This document shows, piece after piece, positions 33,085-45,125 of a stretch of 64,000 nucleotides of DNA (positions within the stretch are counted from its first letter, which is position 1; the number at the start of each line of letters is the position of its first letter). The translations under genes were made by a program, and so were the position numbers. Below the pieces are notes generated by a model, which worked only from the letters and a program-made list of their open reading frames with translations, did no database searches and was not told where the DNA came from. The stretch comes from Galerina marginata (lineage: Eukaryota; Basidiomycota; Agaricomycetes; Agaricales; Galerinaceae), in the NCBI GenBank assembly GCA_023014335.1, contig JAECYW010000025.1, positions 434,001-498,000 of the forward strand, written 5' to 3'.

Positions 33085-35991
33085 TCAGGTAGACAACTTG
33101 GCTGTCCCATATTGAGAAGAAACTAGCTGCTTTCGCTTTCCTTTAGTGTTTGAAGGCTGGTCACCAAGTTTTTCCAACTTGAACCATAGGCAATATTCGT
33201 TGCATTTATGCTGAGCAGGGAACCGCTCAAAAGCATCTCCGAGGTTTCCATCGCCAAAAAGGTTGTTACCAAGACTCCTATGGCGATGTTAGACTCAAAA
33301 ATATACACTAATGAAATTGGTCACTCACGGAGATGTCATGATCTGCGGATCTGTCAGGAGCATGCCAACTCCTATAATAATAAGACTTTGTTAGGCTATA
33401 TCATTTAGCTACAGGTCTAGATATGGGACTGACCTTGGAAATCTGAAACATAAGCAACGCCATGGGTTATGTGATATTGAACATGTTGGAGAAACTCCAA
33501 GAATTGTGCCCGAAGATAGTCTGGATCGTCACTATCAAGATCAGAGCAAGCATTGGCATTGTGGAGATACTTGACAAAGTCGGTCTTTTGCCCTGGAAGC
33601 CTTTCTTCCAAGAGGTACACAGCTCGATTAGTACCAGACAAGGTCGTTCCAGCTACAACCGGCTTTTGTGCAATTGCAATCCCTGCGGTCACAAATGTGA
33701 ATTCTGGAATGTCGAAGGGAGGTGGCGTGGCACGACTGTCCACCTCTGCGGCAATAAAATTGTATGCAAGCTTCAGCAGAGCACTTGCCCAAACCAAAAT
33801 CTTGGCCTCATCGAAGACCGACCGCTCTTCTTCGGCATAAGCCAGTCTGACGATACCTCCGGTTTTTTTGGTCCTAAAAGGTCGCTTCATGGCAACTGCC
33901 ACTGCCCTGGACTTTACCTTAAGGCCCAAACCAGTCAATGGAATATGAGAACCATCGAAGATTAGCTTTGCAGCTGCAGCGGTTTTGAACGATCCGATTC
34001 CGAGATAATTTTCAGCCTTAGTGTCTGAGTCATATTGAAGATGGGCCATAAATCTGTCGATCTCAGATGCTGTCGTGATGTCGATAAATTTGTCTGGTGT
34101 TGCGACGAGTTCCCTGAAGTCCGAAGTTGGTAATTCAAGGAATATGACAGGTTCCGACACAAAAGAATCTAGAATAAACAGAATGATCAGACCTATTTCA
34201 AAGGAAGGTATCGAATTTGGAACGCAACTGGTCATAGGATTTCGTTGTTGTGAGCTTAGACCTCCTCGTCATATTGCATTCCTGATCAAATTGGCATCGA
34301 AAGCAGTATAAGTGTTGCGCTTTCGAGCTTGACTAGAGATTGTTGTGGTGGCTGCAACATTGCTGATGTCTGCTTTACGACTATTGGGACCAGGTAAAAC
34401 GGAGTGCGCAGATGATCTGGGTGCCGTGACTGTAACACGGTTTTGAGACACGTCGTTATCAGGCATAGGAGGGGCATCTACAACTTTTGTATTGTTCAAC
34501 AGTTAAACATTGTGTAAGATATAAAGTTTACGCACCAACTGGCTCGCCCAAGGTGACATCGCCATCGGATCCAGAAATCTCCTCCTCGGGGTCACTCTCC
34601 GATTGCGGTGCTGTCTTTCTGATTGCATTCTCGTCTTCTTCATCATCAGAGCTGGGTATTTCGAGAGCCTCTTCGTTCTTGTCAGAGGCCCGAATGCGCT
34701 TGGGTGCCAGTGGTATAGCAATGCGTGTCTTCTTTGCTGATTTTCTCGAAGGACTTTTAGGACCATTCCAGGAAGAGGTTGGGCTATGTGATGCCTTTCG
34801 TTTTGGACGATGGCTGAAACCCGACAATAATGCTGCGGTTGGCCCAAGCCGACGATAGGGAGATGAGATCTATGAACATGTTTTAGATTGAGCTCCAAGT
34901 CTGAGATACTAAAGCGCAACTCATGCGACGAACCTCTTCATCCTCTCGCTCTTCGATCCTCTTCCATACTTTTTCTTCGAATACAAGGCCGAAGACAGGT
35001 GGTTTAGATGGTGCCATGAAAACAGGTGTTATGTCCTTTTTGCGGGGAGGGGCTTTGATAAACCGTGTTCCAAAATATGGTACAGTTCCGGCATGAACAG
35101 CAGTGTCGACTCGGAACCATTCACCACCTGTGGTCTCGCGGAGGATCATCTCGTCAATGTCGAATGAGACACCTCGGCAAAAATCCTTAATTGGTTGCAA
35201 AAGGGTGTTTCTAATGGCGTGACATAGGTCATGGGTGCTAATATCCGAGCTGACTCGAAGACCTTCTTTGATTTTCTGTTCAATTTACCTCAGAAAGGAA
35301 TATAGAAAGTTTGAATTATGATATAAATGCTCACCGACACCATGATAGGCTTTCCATTGGAATTGATGTGCGGTTCATAGACCTCCAACGAGATTGGAAT
35401 AACTCCTATTTGGTTTGCTGTAAGACCACTATAGGCACGCTGACCCCAGAGCTTAGTTTGCTCAGAGTGCTGGGCATGGGCCGAGGAGTACCCAAATGCT
35501 TCGGTTGAAGGAGCAGTGGAATGAAACCTACGATGCGAGACGGTCGGAGCAACTGGCATCGCAGTCACACGTCCACCTGGTACATGGCCGCCTAGTCATT
35601 GAAAAAAAGTGAGTTTAGTTCATTGGAAAGGTCAATACTAAGAGCAACAACTTACCTCTGCGCTGAGACTCGTTGACATCTCTCCTAATATTTTGTACTT
35701 CTAACCGAGCAGGAGGTCCCCTTTGTCTGGAATCTAAAAGGAAGGCTATCAGTACAGACCAGAATTTACTTAATGTATGATAAGCATACCAACGGCAGAA
35801 GCTTTGGTTTTCTTCATTGCATCTGCATATTTTCGCTCGTAGTGCAGGTGACATGCCCCGCAAACATACTTTGACTTGTCTGAAACATCAGCAACAAGGT
35901 GACGGGGCTCTCCTGGCTGAATGTCGTCTCTGCAGCGCTCACACATTACCACCCTTGTGGCCGCTACACTCTCTGTAAACTGGAAAGGCAT
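33085..35991 (-). CDS. Alpha-type protein kinase, cargo of the TIR element
   Basis: A multi-exon minus-strand gene. The C-terminal exons (33085 to about 34190) are an alpha-kinase (MHCK/EF2K) domain: YLGIGSFKTA (Gly-rich loop), AMKRPFRT (ATP-binding Lys), LLEERLPG and FVKYLHN, HGVAYVSDFQG (catalytic Asp), LLTDPQIMTS, DGNLGDAF and HKCNEYCLWFKL (zinc-binding C-terminal motif). The end is the TGA at 33085-33087. The N-terminal part has a CxxC...CxxC zinc-like segment (MCERCRDDIQPG...VCGACHLHYERK), a central folded part and an acidic, Ser-rich, basic-patch linker (SPSRKSAKKTR, DDEEDEN). The ATG at 35991 is the safest start. An upstream exon beginning at 36124 is possible but did not join in phase. 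Alpha-kinases phosphorylate Ser/Thr within helices and are expanded in Agaricomycetes; the substrate here is unknown. Confidence 0.82.
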
Positions 35992-36135
35992 TGCACGACG
36001 AGGGGGAACGAGCAAAGTGACTAAATTTCCGGGTGGCAACAGACACCGGATCAGTTGATTGTGGTCGGACTTACGTGATCTCTGAACCTCTGATCTTCCT
36101 TTTGACTCTGTGTACTTCGCTCATGCTCAAAGAAA

Positions 36136-38078
36136 ATGCCTAACCAGTATAAACCTCTTCGTCAGTTGTTTCAAATCAAGTAGAAGGGCATCTTACTGAT
36201 AATGGCAATTTAGCACCTCTGGAGGACATTGAGCCGCACATCAGACGATACTGGAAAATGCGAAAGAATGACAAACAAATTTTGTTGCATCTTCTAAACG
36301 ATCATATAGACGGAGAGAAATATGGTCTTGGGTGCGTTATATTTGGTTATTTAATTGAAAGTAACTAAGTTTGATTTCTAGGCTTACCAAATTTTGTGAA
36401 ATAAGAAAGAACCTGGGATTAAAACGTGCAAGGGAACAGAGCCACACATTGGAAACAATTCTAGAGCCAATGAAGGCTTTACGAAAGCGCTATCCAAATG
36501 CTGGTGCTCGTGAGGCTGTAAGTGTACTATTCCACGAGTGGGAAATGTCGGTCCCAAGGTAAGTCTCCTAACAATTGCTTGTTATCAATTAATTGATCAT
36601 GAAAACGAACGACTTACAGAGATCTGGTAATCAAATATTTCCAAACTTATGAAGAAAACTTGGTGAAGGAGAGGAAGGCCCGACGACTCAAAAGGAGGCG
36701 CTTCTGGGCAGCTGGAGTTAATGATCTGATCGCCGTTGATCAGCACGACAAGTGGAAGCGCTTCGGACTTGCACTTCACGCCGGCATCGACCCCTTCCCA
36801 GGAAAAATCCACTGGACAAAGGTCTGGCACACCAACAACAATCCGAAGCTGATCCTGTCATACTACCTCGAATTTATCGAGAAATTTGGATGTAAGTTGC
36901 GTATCCTGTAACAAAAATTAGATGCTAAGCCTCCATAACGTAGATATGCCACTTATCACACAAAGTGATCTTGGGTCGGAAAACTATGGTATTGCGAATG
37001 CTCAAAGTGTTCTTCGTCAGTGGAACGACCCGAGTCTGAAAGGGACAGTCCAACATAGGTGGATGCGACACAAGAAGAATGTCATGCCGGAAATCGCATG
37101 GTCTCAATTGAGACGTCGCTTTACGCCAGGATTTGAGAATGTGCTTCAGGAGGGCGTGACAGAAGGATGGTACGATACCAATCGACCCCTTGACGTGTAA
37201 GTCGAACATTAGATTTGCTGCGAGTAAACTCAAACAGAAATTAGCCTTACATTCCGGTGGCTGTTTATCCCATGGATACAGGCAGAACTCGACGCCTGGA
37301 CAGATCGCGTAAACAACACCAGAAAAAGGGCGGATCGAAATAAAGTCTTACCTCATGGTGTCCCAAATGACATCTTCGAGTCACCAGAGCGCTATGGATG
37401 TCTAGACTTTAAGGTAACTCAATAATTTCCTCCGCAGATACTGAACTCACGGACAGTGTTCAATGCCATTCAGGTCAAAGTTCAGCCAGAGGCCCTTGAG
37501 TATGTCAGGGAGCAATTTGCACCACCGACAGATCCAGTTTTCGACCTGGTCCCTGAAAAATTCGCCCATTATATTGGCAAGCTCTATGAACAAATGGGCA
37601 GTCCAAAGATACATTCAGACAATGTGTGGTCAGTTTATCGTCAACTCCTGCAGGACCTTGAAGCAATCGAACATACCTTGGAAAATGGTGAATTCATTGA
37701 AGCCATTGAACGTCAGGAGGTGGAGGAAAGCCTCCTGAATTTGGAGGCAGGTGCTAAAACATTCAAGTTCTATCCTTTGATCGACGGTGAACCACTTTTG
37801 GGTGGTTTGGATTATCCCCTTGATGATGGTTCATTTTACCTAGGAGGGGTTAATGGGGGCAAAGGTCTTGGTAAGTTCAATTTGTTTCAGCTGTCCGCAA
37901 GGTTCTGACTGCATTGCAAGATGAGGCCATGATAGACGAACTTAACAGGATGGAGAGGGAAGACGAAGACTTTGAAGTTGACGAAGTTCTAGGTGTGGAA
38001 TTCTCCGATGACGAGGATGGCGGACATGAGGTGATGGGAATACAGTTCTCCGAAGATGAAGGAGAAAACATCGAGTAG
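36136..38078 (+). CDS. rve/DDE-type integrase (transposase) of the TIR element
   Basis: A multi-exon gene. The ATG at 36136 (MPNQYKPL) is joined in phase by an intron of about 50 nt to PLEDIEPHIRRYWKMRKND. Introns follow near 36332-36381, 36559-36620, 36892-36943, 37200-37242 and 37414-37470. The N-terminal helix-turn-helix-like region (YGLGLTKFCEIRKNLGLKR) is followed by basic ERKARRLKRRRFW and a catalytic core: VDQHDKWKRFGLALH (first Asp), WTKVWHTNNNPKL, LITQSDLGSENYGIANAQ (second Asp) and a candidate third acid in EIAWSQLRRRFTPGFE. VNNTRKRADRNKVLPHGVP is a conserved motif of the basidiomycete 'integrase core domain' family. The tail is very acidic and ends at the TAG at 38076-38078. It should cut and join the 321-bp TIRs. 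The final intron (about 37873-37892, 20 nt) is suspiciously short, so the last exon is uncertain. Confidence 0.78.
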
Positions 38079-38178
38079 AAAAGTATGCAAAGGTAGCCTT
38101 TGGAGGTACATAGGATTCTGAATCAAACTCGGTTCTCAGCAGCTGCCTGATTTAATAATTCCACGGGAAGTTTACGGC

Positions 38179-38499
38179 CCGGGACATGTGACCGCATTCA
38201 CACCGTACTCCAGGATGTCCAACGATGCACAAACTGCTCGGCTACAGGTGGGGTTTTATAAACAGCATAGGAAGACTATAATATATGTCCTTAGTACCCC
38301 GAAAAAATCTTTTTCTCAAATTCGAAAAACTGGTGGTCTGGCAAATATATCTTTGATTTTAAGGGTATTTATTACTGTTTATATCGAAGGACAACGCGCG
38401 GTAGGGTGTTCCGGGTCATTCATGATCTCCATCAACCGGCATCCCATGCCAGGCTTGTTTACCAACGCCTTGGAGAGCGTGATGCTCTCGGTTTCCATA
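38179..38499 (-). repeat. Right terminal inverted repeat, 321 bp
   Basis: Reverse complement of 29911-30231. The outer end reads GTTTCCATA, followed directly by the AAAGGT duplication at 38500-38505. Confidence 0.93.
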
Positions 38500-38505
38500 A
38501 AAGGT

Positions 38506-39094
38506 CCAATCTTTGCAAGTTGTAATTACTCCGTACTCCGTAATAAAAGTAGCATTATATATCTGGATTTTCTGTTGACGAAATGAACTGAAAGAAAGAA
38601 AATTTAAACTCGGACAGGCTCGTCAAGATACTAAAGCGCAAGCCCCAGAGTGCAACTCGAATGGTCTCGCGACTTCTACGACTCGGAGGACTTTGATCTC
38701 CAGAACTTATGCTGAATCTCCCCGTCCCAAAGAAGTGTACGCGTCCTCAGCTTTATATTTCTGCATATTTTAATCCCGTGTAGATTTAGATGCCTGAAGA
38801 ATATGACTGTTACTGGCATTGAATTTCCAACAATTCATTTCAGCTGAGCCATTGTAATGCAATTCTAATACATGTGGCGACCCACAGCTACTACTGAGCA
38901 TTGCTCAAAACTGTACCCACAAGGTAAATCTATCTAACTACGTATTTACTACTTCCCCAACTAGTAAAAAATTTCTACAATCACAAAAAGAGAAGCAAAA
39001 GAGACTGTCGTTCAGGCATTCAAAGTATGGAGAAAAAAGGAAACTCCTGGGAGACAGTGAGACTGCAGAGAGAGTATTGAAAAATAAAAGGAGG
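38506..39094. other. Intergenic flank
   Basis: AT-rich. No coding or repeat structure was seen beyond purine-rich stretches. Confidence 0.4.
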
Positions 39095-39682
39095 CTACAA
39101 GCCAACCAACGGCGGCGTCTCAGCAATGGAGACAGAGCCCATTTCTAATATCCCTGAACTTTCTGGCGTCACTTCTGAATTATTACCAGACAAGCCTTCC
39201 AAGGAGCTCAGATCATTCTTTCCTGCATGCCAGTCGATAGTGAGGAAACTTCGTATTTGGTCCTTGTAAGCCGCAAGGGTGTCAGGAGGAATCTCGGAGG
39301 GATAGTTAGATTCGATGGGGGTGGCAGAGATATCGAGCTTGTCGGGATCAAGGTGCTGGAGGAGGTAATGGAACTGACGTTCTGCCTCTGCAACATAAAA
39401 TAATGCTTCCTCACAAGCATCTTGGAGGACGGTTAACAAGATTTCGCGCTCCTTGAATTCGACGAAAGCTAGGTCCGCCTTGGCTGTGAGCGTATTTTTG
39501 GCTAGTAGAGCGACGTCGAAAGCAGTTTGGGCCGAAAGGTTGGATCGAGGCTCCCCTATGTTCATAAAGTGATGTTTCTCCTGTGCTTCCCGGGCAGTTG
39601 CCACTTGTTTTGCGTTCGCAACCACGCTTCGAACATGGGCATAGGCGAGTTTGCGATGTGTCTTGTCATGGAGTGCGTCCAC
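39095..39682 (-). CDS. Orphan helical protein, 5' end unresolved
   Basis: An open frame on the minus strand ends at the TAG at 39095-39097 after ETPPLVGL. It translates to a mostly helical, possibly coiled-coil protein of about 195 residues (HRKLAYAHVRSVVANAKQVATAREAQEKHH; TLTAKADLAFVEFKEREILLTVLQDACEEALFYVAEAERQFHYLLQHL). No ATG begins this frame, since it opens with GTG. The true start is probably in an upstream exon near 39700-39760, where an ATG (MNIGGLS) lies before a CAG acceptor, but the phase did not fit. No family was recognised. Confidence 0.5.
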   Translation of the reverse strand: MDALHDKTHRKLAYAHVRSVVANAKQVATAREAQEKHHFMNIGEPRSNLSAQTAFDVALLAKNTLTAKADLAFVEFKEREILLTVLQDACEEALFYVAEAERQFHYLLQHLDPDKLDISATPIESNYPSEIPPDTLAAYKDQIRSFLTIDWHAGKNDLSSLEGLSGNNSEVTPESSGILEMGSVSIAETPPLVGL

Positions 39683-40013
39683 GTAATCCTGGGAGGCTAA
39701 GCCATCCTATCGGTGCTTCAGCGTCGTGGAAATTATGGACGGGAAAGCCCACCGATGTTCATTGAGCCACCCTGTCTTGCCACTGACTTGATCTGATCTG
39801 AGCAGAGGGCAGGTATGATGCCGACGTCGGATTCAGAGGTAAAATGTAGACCAGTTTCAATTGGAGCAACGTCCATATTTACCGAATTGGTGAACGTGAG
39901 CCGATACAACTTGAATAAAGGGTTACAATTGGATAGGTACAGTAGTAATGAGAGTTCGAGTTCGAAAGGTGACCGACGTTAGTTAGTCTCTCACGACTGA
40001 CATTATCCAGATA

Positions 40014-40413
40014 TGGTGCAGCAGACCTAAACACCACCAACTTCGGACAGTGGCCAAATCGGCGGCCAAAATTTTTGAAATTTTGGTTTCCTATTTTTGC
40101 GCTGGGATTCGTTTGAATGAGCTTCACCAAGCTTGAATCAGTGTTTTTACGGTGTTTTTCTAGCTTCTTGCCCTGGGTGGGACGGAGAACAGGCGTTTGT
40201 ACCTGTCAGGGACCTGCCATATAAGGTAAGTGGCCAAATTGCGAAATGACAAAATTAATATCTCGCTCAGTTTTGGTCCAAATAAAAAATCCTTTAGAGG
40301 ATCGATTTGGATTGAGAAAAGAAGCATTTTCTATTAAGGGATAAGAAAACGGGGGAAATTTGGACCCTGAATTTGCTTGTACAAAAGTAGCGGTGTTTAG
40401 CTCTGCTGCACCA
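40014..40413. mobile_element. TA-flanked MITE, mariner-like
   Basis: A 400-bp non-coding element. The left end TGGTGCAGCAGACCTAAACACC at 40014 and the right end at 40413 form inverted repeats of about 22 bp with one mismatch. Both ends are bounded by TA (40012-40013 and 40414-40415), the duplication left by Tc1/mariner transposases. The interior is AT-rich with a repeated GTGGCCAAAT word. It has no coding capacity, so movement would depend on another element. Confidence 0.7.
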
Positions 40414-40499
40414 TAGATCACACGGCGATGAAGACTCTCGCATCAGAGAGCGAAATATGAATCGTTCTACGCGCTACTATACAAGATATTGTACTAGTA

Positions 40500-42110
40500 T
40501 GACATACATACAAACACAACCAAAAGGAAAGAGACATGGCGTGGGTAGGAAGATGGTAGATGGTGCATGCGCTTGTAGAGGTACTTAATATGAATGTAAG
40601 AGAGAAGCGAAAGGTCTACTGGAAAAAGGAAACAAACAGAGAAACAGGGAACAGAGGAACTGAGATGAGATGAGATTGTGAGACGAGCCATGATGAGATG
40701 AGATGAGGAGAAGATACAAGAAAAGAAGAGAAAAGTAGAGATGAGATGAGACGTGCCCGGGTCGACTTAAATAACGTCCTTGGGTATATATGTATGCGAT
40801 ATCAGAGACAAAAGAAGTGTGTACAGACAAGAGAGGAGAAGAAAAGAAACCGGAAGAAGGGATAGGGATAACGATATGGTGGAGATGGGCATAGGGTCGG
40901 TCGCACTCGATGAGTCAATGGGTCGAGTCGACGGCGAAGAGTGGGCGAGCAATAAGTGTACTCGTGTCTCGAGGTCGGGGTAAACAGCCCCGACGGTCTA
41001 GTTGAGTTTCGTAAAAGTAAACGTAAACTCGATTTTGGTTTTGTGCCATTGTTGGCAAGGCGATGGCGGAGAGGTTGATAGTGATGGTGTTGGTGGGTGG
41101 GCTTTGATAGTGAACAGCGCCAACGGTTATACGATGGCGGTGGCATGAAAGCATCGTGATAAGAAGGTATGATGGCGTCATATGAATTGATAGTCCGAGC
41201 CTGTCGCTGACCAGAGGGGTTTAAGGCCGCTTGTAAATGCGTCGTTAAGTGCTTGTGGCCTGTTGACGGTGGCGACGGAGATAAATAGCTCGTCGATGGC
41301 CAGCCGTCCGGGAAACAGTGTTCGTAGTGGCAAGGCCGCGAGGAAGATAGGTGGTGTGGTGTCGGTGATTTAGCGGTCGACGATGACGACGACGTGGACC
41401 GGCGAGGAGGAGCAGTATTCCTGATTTCGGTCTGTGAAACAGGTTGGACCCGAACTCGAGGTAGAAGTTGAAGCAAGAAAGGAAGGCGATAAATAGGACA
41501 AGAGGAAGGGCGGATAGAAGAAACGGACCAAAAGTAAAACCAAACGATAAAGTGGTGGTGGTGGCGTTCACAAAAGGAAATATTCATAAGAAGGAAAAAG
41601 TTGCAAGCAAGGTGAAGAAAGAAAATCGTTCAACCAATATACCACCCAAAGCTCAAATAAATATAAAAGAAAAAGCAAGCTGAAGAAAATAATTAACTGT
41701 CCAAAACCAAAACGAGACCCAAGTCGACGACGGCCGTGGCATGTCGGTCTTAGTTCGAGGTCCAAATTGAAGGTACGTCCTGTTCGCCTTCGAAGCTGCG
41801 GCAAGAGTCGAACCCGCGAAAGGAGATGGCAGCCTCACGAGGCACAGGACAGGACAGGGACATCCAAAGAGCGATCCAAAAATCTCTCCATCCAACTCGT
41901 CCAGGATCCAGAGGTGCCTGATACTGATACTGAGCACCTCCCAGTTCCAAAGATATGGCACTGGCAGGATGTTTGGAACCCTCTGTCAACGTCACCCCCG
42001 GCATTCTCATTTCCTGCGAAAAAGGACGACATAGTAAGCATTAAAACCCTTCAACCGAGTAGCAGGCCTCTCATTTGAAGAGACGCGTACCTCGGGCTTC
42101 CCCTCCTCTC
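40500..42110 (-). repeat. Duplicated block, copy A
   Basis: 40740-42110 aligns by eye with 43795-45125 (copy B), and 40500-41250 aligns with 56830-57510 (copy C). Shared landmarks include GTCAACGTCACCCCCGGC, a segment around 'gttgcaagcaaggtgaagaaag' positions (41600 and 44600), and the tract at 40980-41040. The common content looks like promoter, leader and first exons of a minus-strand gene. Copy A lacks the following gene body. The 40650-40760 part is rich in GAGATGAGATGA microsatellite. Confidence 0.65.
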
Positions 42111-43830
42111 CTTCCCTTTTCCCACTCTTCCCACCACAACCAAACCACCAACCAACCAACCCAAACCCAAGGCAGATCAACCCAAGATCAACCAACGACC
42201 AACCTATGCCCCTCGCCAAACTCAGCCGGATTGCCTCTGCCTCTGCCCCTCCACGCACCAGCACCCGCTCCGCCAACACCGTTAAACCCAGGCCAGGTAC
42301 AGACCCACCCGCACCAGCACCGTCGCTGGCACCAACAGTCAGCCCAGGCGCCTCTGCGAAACACCATTGCCTCACGAAAGCGTGATAGACAGCGTCGTCT
42401 ATTTGGTGGGGTGTCCATGGAATCGTCGTGGTTGGACTCGACGTCGATGTCGAACCCGCTGGAGTTGGAGCTAAATTCGACCCTGTGACCGACGTTCGTC
42501 GGGGGTGACGTCGGTGCTTGTTGGGGTTTGGGATCGGCATTGGAAGTAAACCCCGGCCCCAAGGCGAGGCCAGATGGAGAGTGTAACGGCGAGCGGGCAG
42601 GCAAGCGGGCAGGCGAATGAAGAGGCGATGACGAGTGCAGGGGCAAGTGAGTGCACAGGCGAGTGCAAATGCGACCCAACACCACCAGGACCACGCTTCC
42701 ACCCTCCTAGCATGGTAGCAGAGGCAGAGTCGCTTCCAGAAGATGACGGTCCTCCATTCCCATGGCCAAAGCTGAACGAAGCCCTGCCCGCCGCCGCCAT
42801 CGCCGGCGTAGTTTCGTCATGCCCCTGCTCATAACCATAAGCACCCCCCCTCAGATGGCTCTCCTTCCTCCTCCTCTGCGGCTGCATCAAAGCACCTTTA
42901 CCCACCACCAGACTCGATCCTCCTCCTCTTCCAGTGGCCTTCTGCGTATCTTCTTCTTTTTCGTCTCTTTCGCCTTGGCTGTCCGCATTGGCCAGGGACG
43001 ACGACGGAGACCCTGCACTACCACCACCAGCACCAACAGCCCCGAACGACCCCCACGGCCAATACAACCCACCCCCACCCCCACCCCTACTTCTCTTGTA
43101 GTCACAAGGGCTCGGTATCGGGTTCGTCAGGTCTGTGTTCCCACCGGCGTTGGCGTTGGCGTTGGAGAAATCAACAGCCTTCGAAGACGTGTTCGCAGGT
43201 CCAGCCGCACCAGGAGAGCCAGGAGGAGGAGCAGGAGGAGGAGACAACGTAGCAGGATACCCATCCCAAGCTTTCCCTCCTTCCCATAGGCTTGCGTTGG
43301 CCAACACCCTCTCTCATTCCAAGCCCAGCAGCGCCGATACTACACAGCGCCGCGCCCATGAAGGTCTTGCCGGAGGAGCAGTCGCAGTCGTAGGATTAGG
43401 GGCAAGACGACGACCAGCAGCAGGATTAGGAGGGGGAGGAGAACGAGGAGCAGCACCGGGAGTCCAATCACTATCCTGCTCATCTTCGTCACGATAAAGC
43501 ACAGGCGTCGAATCCGCCGTACTCGGGCTGTTGGCGTTGACGTTGCTGCTCGAACCCGCATCTGCCCTCCCATCCCGCAAATAACTAGCACCATACAAAG
43601 CAGGCGCAGCATAATTCCTCAAATTCAACTTCCTCAACCTCGCAAGCGTGCTCTGGGCGAGTGTCACCTGGTGCCGACTATGCTCTCGCTCTTGATCATG
43701 TTGGAGCTGCTGATACGCAGAAGGCTGCTGGGCGTACGGCGACTGCCGATACACCGATGGGTGGTAGGTATACGGGCTCTGGTGCAGCCGAATGTCCCTG
43801 GGTATATGTTTGCGAAAGAAGGGCGAAAGA
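42111..43830 (-). pseudogene. Broken low-complexity gene between blocks A and B
   Basis: The minus-strand exon opens at a CCCAG acceptor near 43803 with DIRLHQSPYTYHPSVYRQ and continues through LARLRKLNLRNYAAPALYGASYL. It then enters a Ser/Pro/Gly/Asn-rich region. A TGA at 43314-43316 interrupts the frame, which then continues open to 42471. The continuing coding signal (WTPHQIDDAVYHAFVRQWCFAEAPG) is in another frame at about 42300-42420, so an intron or frameshift is also needed. The TGA is where a CGA (Arg) codon would fit, a CpG transition. No family was recognised. The sequence is strongly GC- and repeat-rich. Confidence 0.4.
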
Positions 43831-45125
43831 AAATGTGTACAGAGAGGAGAAGAGAAGAGGAATGGGGAGAAGAACATGACATCCGCATAGGGTCGGTCAA
43901 GCGAATTTGCGTCGCACTCCATGAGTCGATCCATTGAGTCGACGAAGCAGAGAAATTGACGAGAATGAGAGTGTGCTCGATTCTCGAGGTTGGTGTTGTT
44001 TTCCCCGACAACCTAGTTGAGTTTCGTATACATAAACTCGATTTCGGCTTTGTGCCGTTTGTTGGCGACGGCGGAGGTGGTGCTGGTGATACTGGGTGGA
44101 GCTTTGATAATGTACAGCGAGGATGTTTATCCGATGGGTAAGCCATGAAAGTATATATAGTGACGTGAAGGTATGATAGCGTCATATGCCTCGATAGTGC
44201 GAGTTTGTCGCTGACTGGAGAGAGAGGTAAGGCCGCTCGTAAATCCATCGTAAAGTGGTAGCCTGGACAAAGACGTGCCAGTCCTTTCTCTGCTGGCAGT
44301 GGCGACGTCGAAAAGATAGCTCATCGTTGGCGAGCCTTTGGAGGCAAGGCCTTAAATGCACGCAGCAGTTATTTGTTGGCCGCAAGGAAGATTGTTGGTG
44401 TTGGTGATTTAGCTTTCGTCGACGGCGACGTAGACCGCCGAGGAGTAGTATTCCTGATGATAGTCTGTGAAGAGGCTCGACCTGAGCTCGCGGTAGAAGT
44501 TGAAGCAAGAAAGGAACGTGATAGATAAAAGAGAAACAAAAACAAAAACAAAACAACTAGCGGCGGTGTACACAAACGAAAGTGTCCATAAGCAGAAAAA
44601 TTTGCAAGCAAGCTGAAGAAGAAAGTAGAAAGACAAAGAGAAGACCATTCAATAAAGATAGAAAGAAAAAAATATGAAAAAAGGCGGGCAGGAAGAAAAC
44701 TAATAGAATGGCTGTCCAGAGACCGAAGTCGACGACCAGCCGGTTGGCTGTTCGATGCTCGATGCTTGCAGCCCGAGTCCGAAGGTGCACCCAGAGTCCA
44801 ACCCGCGAAAGGAGATGGCGACTTCAAGACGGACATGAAAAAAACGTCCGGTACATCCAAAAATATCTCCGGCCCAACCCGTCTCGGAATCAGAGAGGCC
44901 TGGTACTGGCTGGGAGGTGACCTCCCAGTCCGGCCGGAAGATAAGATACAGATCCAAGGTCGATGATCAGGCCAGTGGAAAGATGCTTGGAATATCTGTC
45001 AACGTCACCCCCGGCGTTTTTTCGGTTTCCTTCCTATTGAGCGTCCCACATCCCACTTCCTGTGAGAAAGACAATAAGTAATGTAACATCTCATATGGAG
45101 AGGCATGTAGATACCTCGGGCTTCG
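43795..45125 (-). repeat. Duplicated block, copy B
   Basis: Diverged direct copy of 40740-42110. It ends next to the dead GH28 fragment. Because it precedes the DIRLHQSP exon on the minus strand, it probably contains the 5' region of that gene. Confidence 0.6.

Larger units (their letters stand above)
29911..38499. mobile_element. 8.6-kb TIR transposon with integrase and alpha-kinase
   Basis: The element has perfect 321-bp terminal inverted repeats (29911-30231 and 38179-38499) and a 6-bp target duplication. It carries three multi-exon genes: an unknown protein (plus, 30349-32962), an alpha-type protein kinase (minus, 33085-35991) and an rve/DDE-type integrase (plus, 36136-38078). Long TIRs, a 6-bp duplication and an integrase-like recombinase recall Polinton/Maverick and IS3EU-type elements. 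None of the Polinton hallmarks (polymerase B, packaging ATPase, capsid) is visible and the size is about half, so it is not a complete Polinton. Superfamily assignment is open. Identical TIRs point to recent movement. Confidence 0.85.

Noticed and set aside
29911..38499. Complete Polinton/Maverick or adintovirus
   Set aside because: Despite the 6-bp duplication, long TIRs and integrase, I see no polymerase B, packaging ATPase, capsid or cysteine protease, and the element is only 8.6 kb.
40650..40760. Telomere-like or regulatory GAGATGA repeat
   Set aside because: It is a short degenerate purine microsatellite shared with copy C, without telomeric motif or fixed period.
42007..43307. Several separate overlapping genes on both strands
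   Set aside because: High GC and simple repeats open all frames here. Only the minus-strand frame shows continuous protein-like composition.
43171..43497. Membrane or Cys-rich peptide frames opposite the low-complexity gene
   Set aside because: They are antisense shadows of Gly/Pro/Ser-rich coding sequence.
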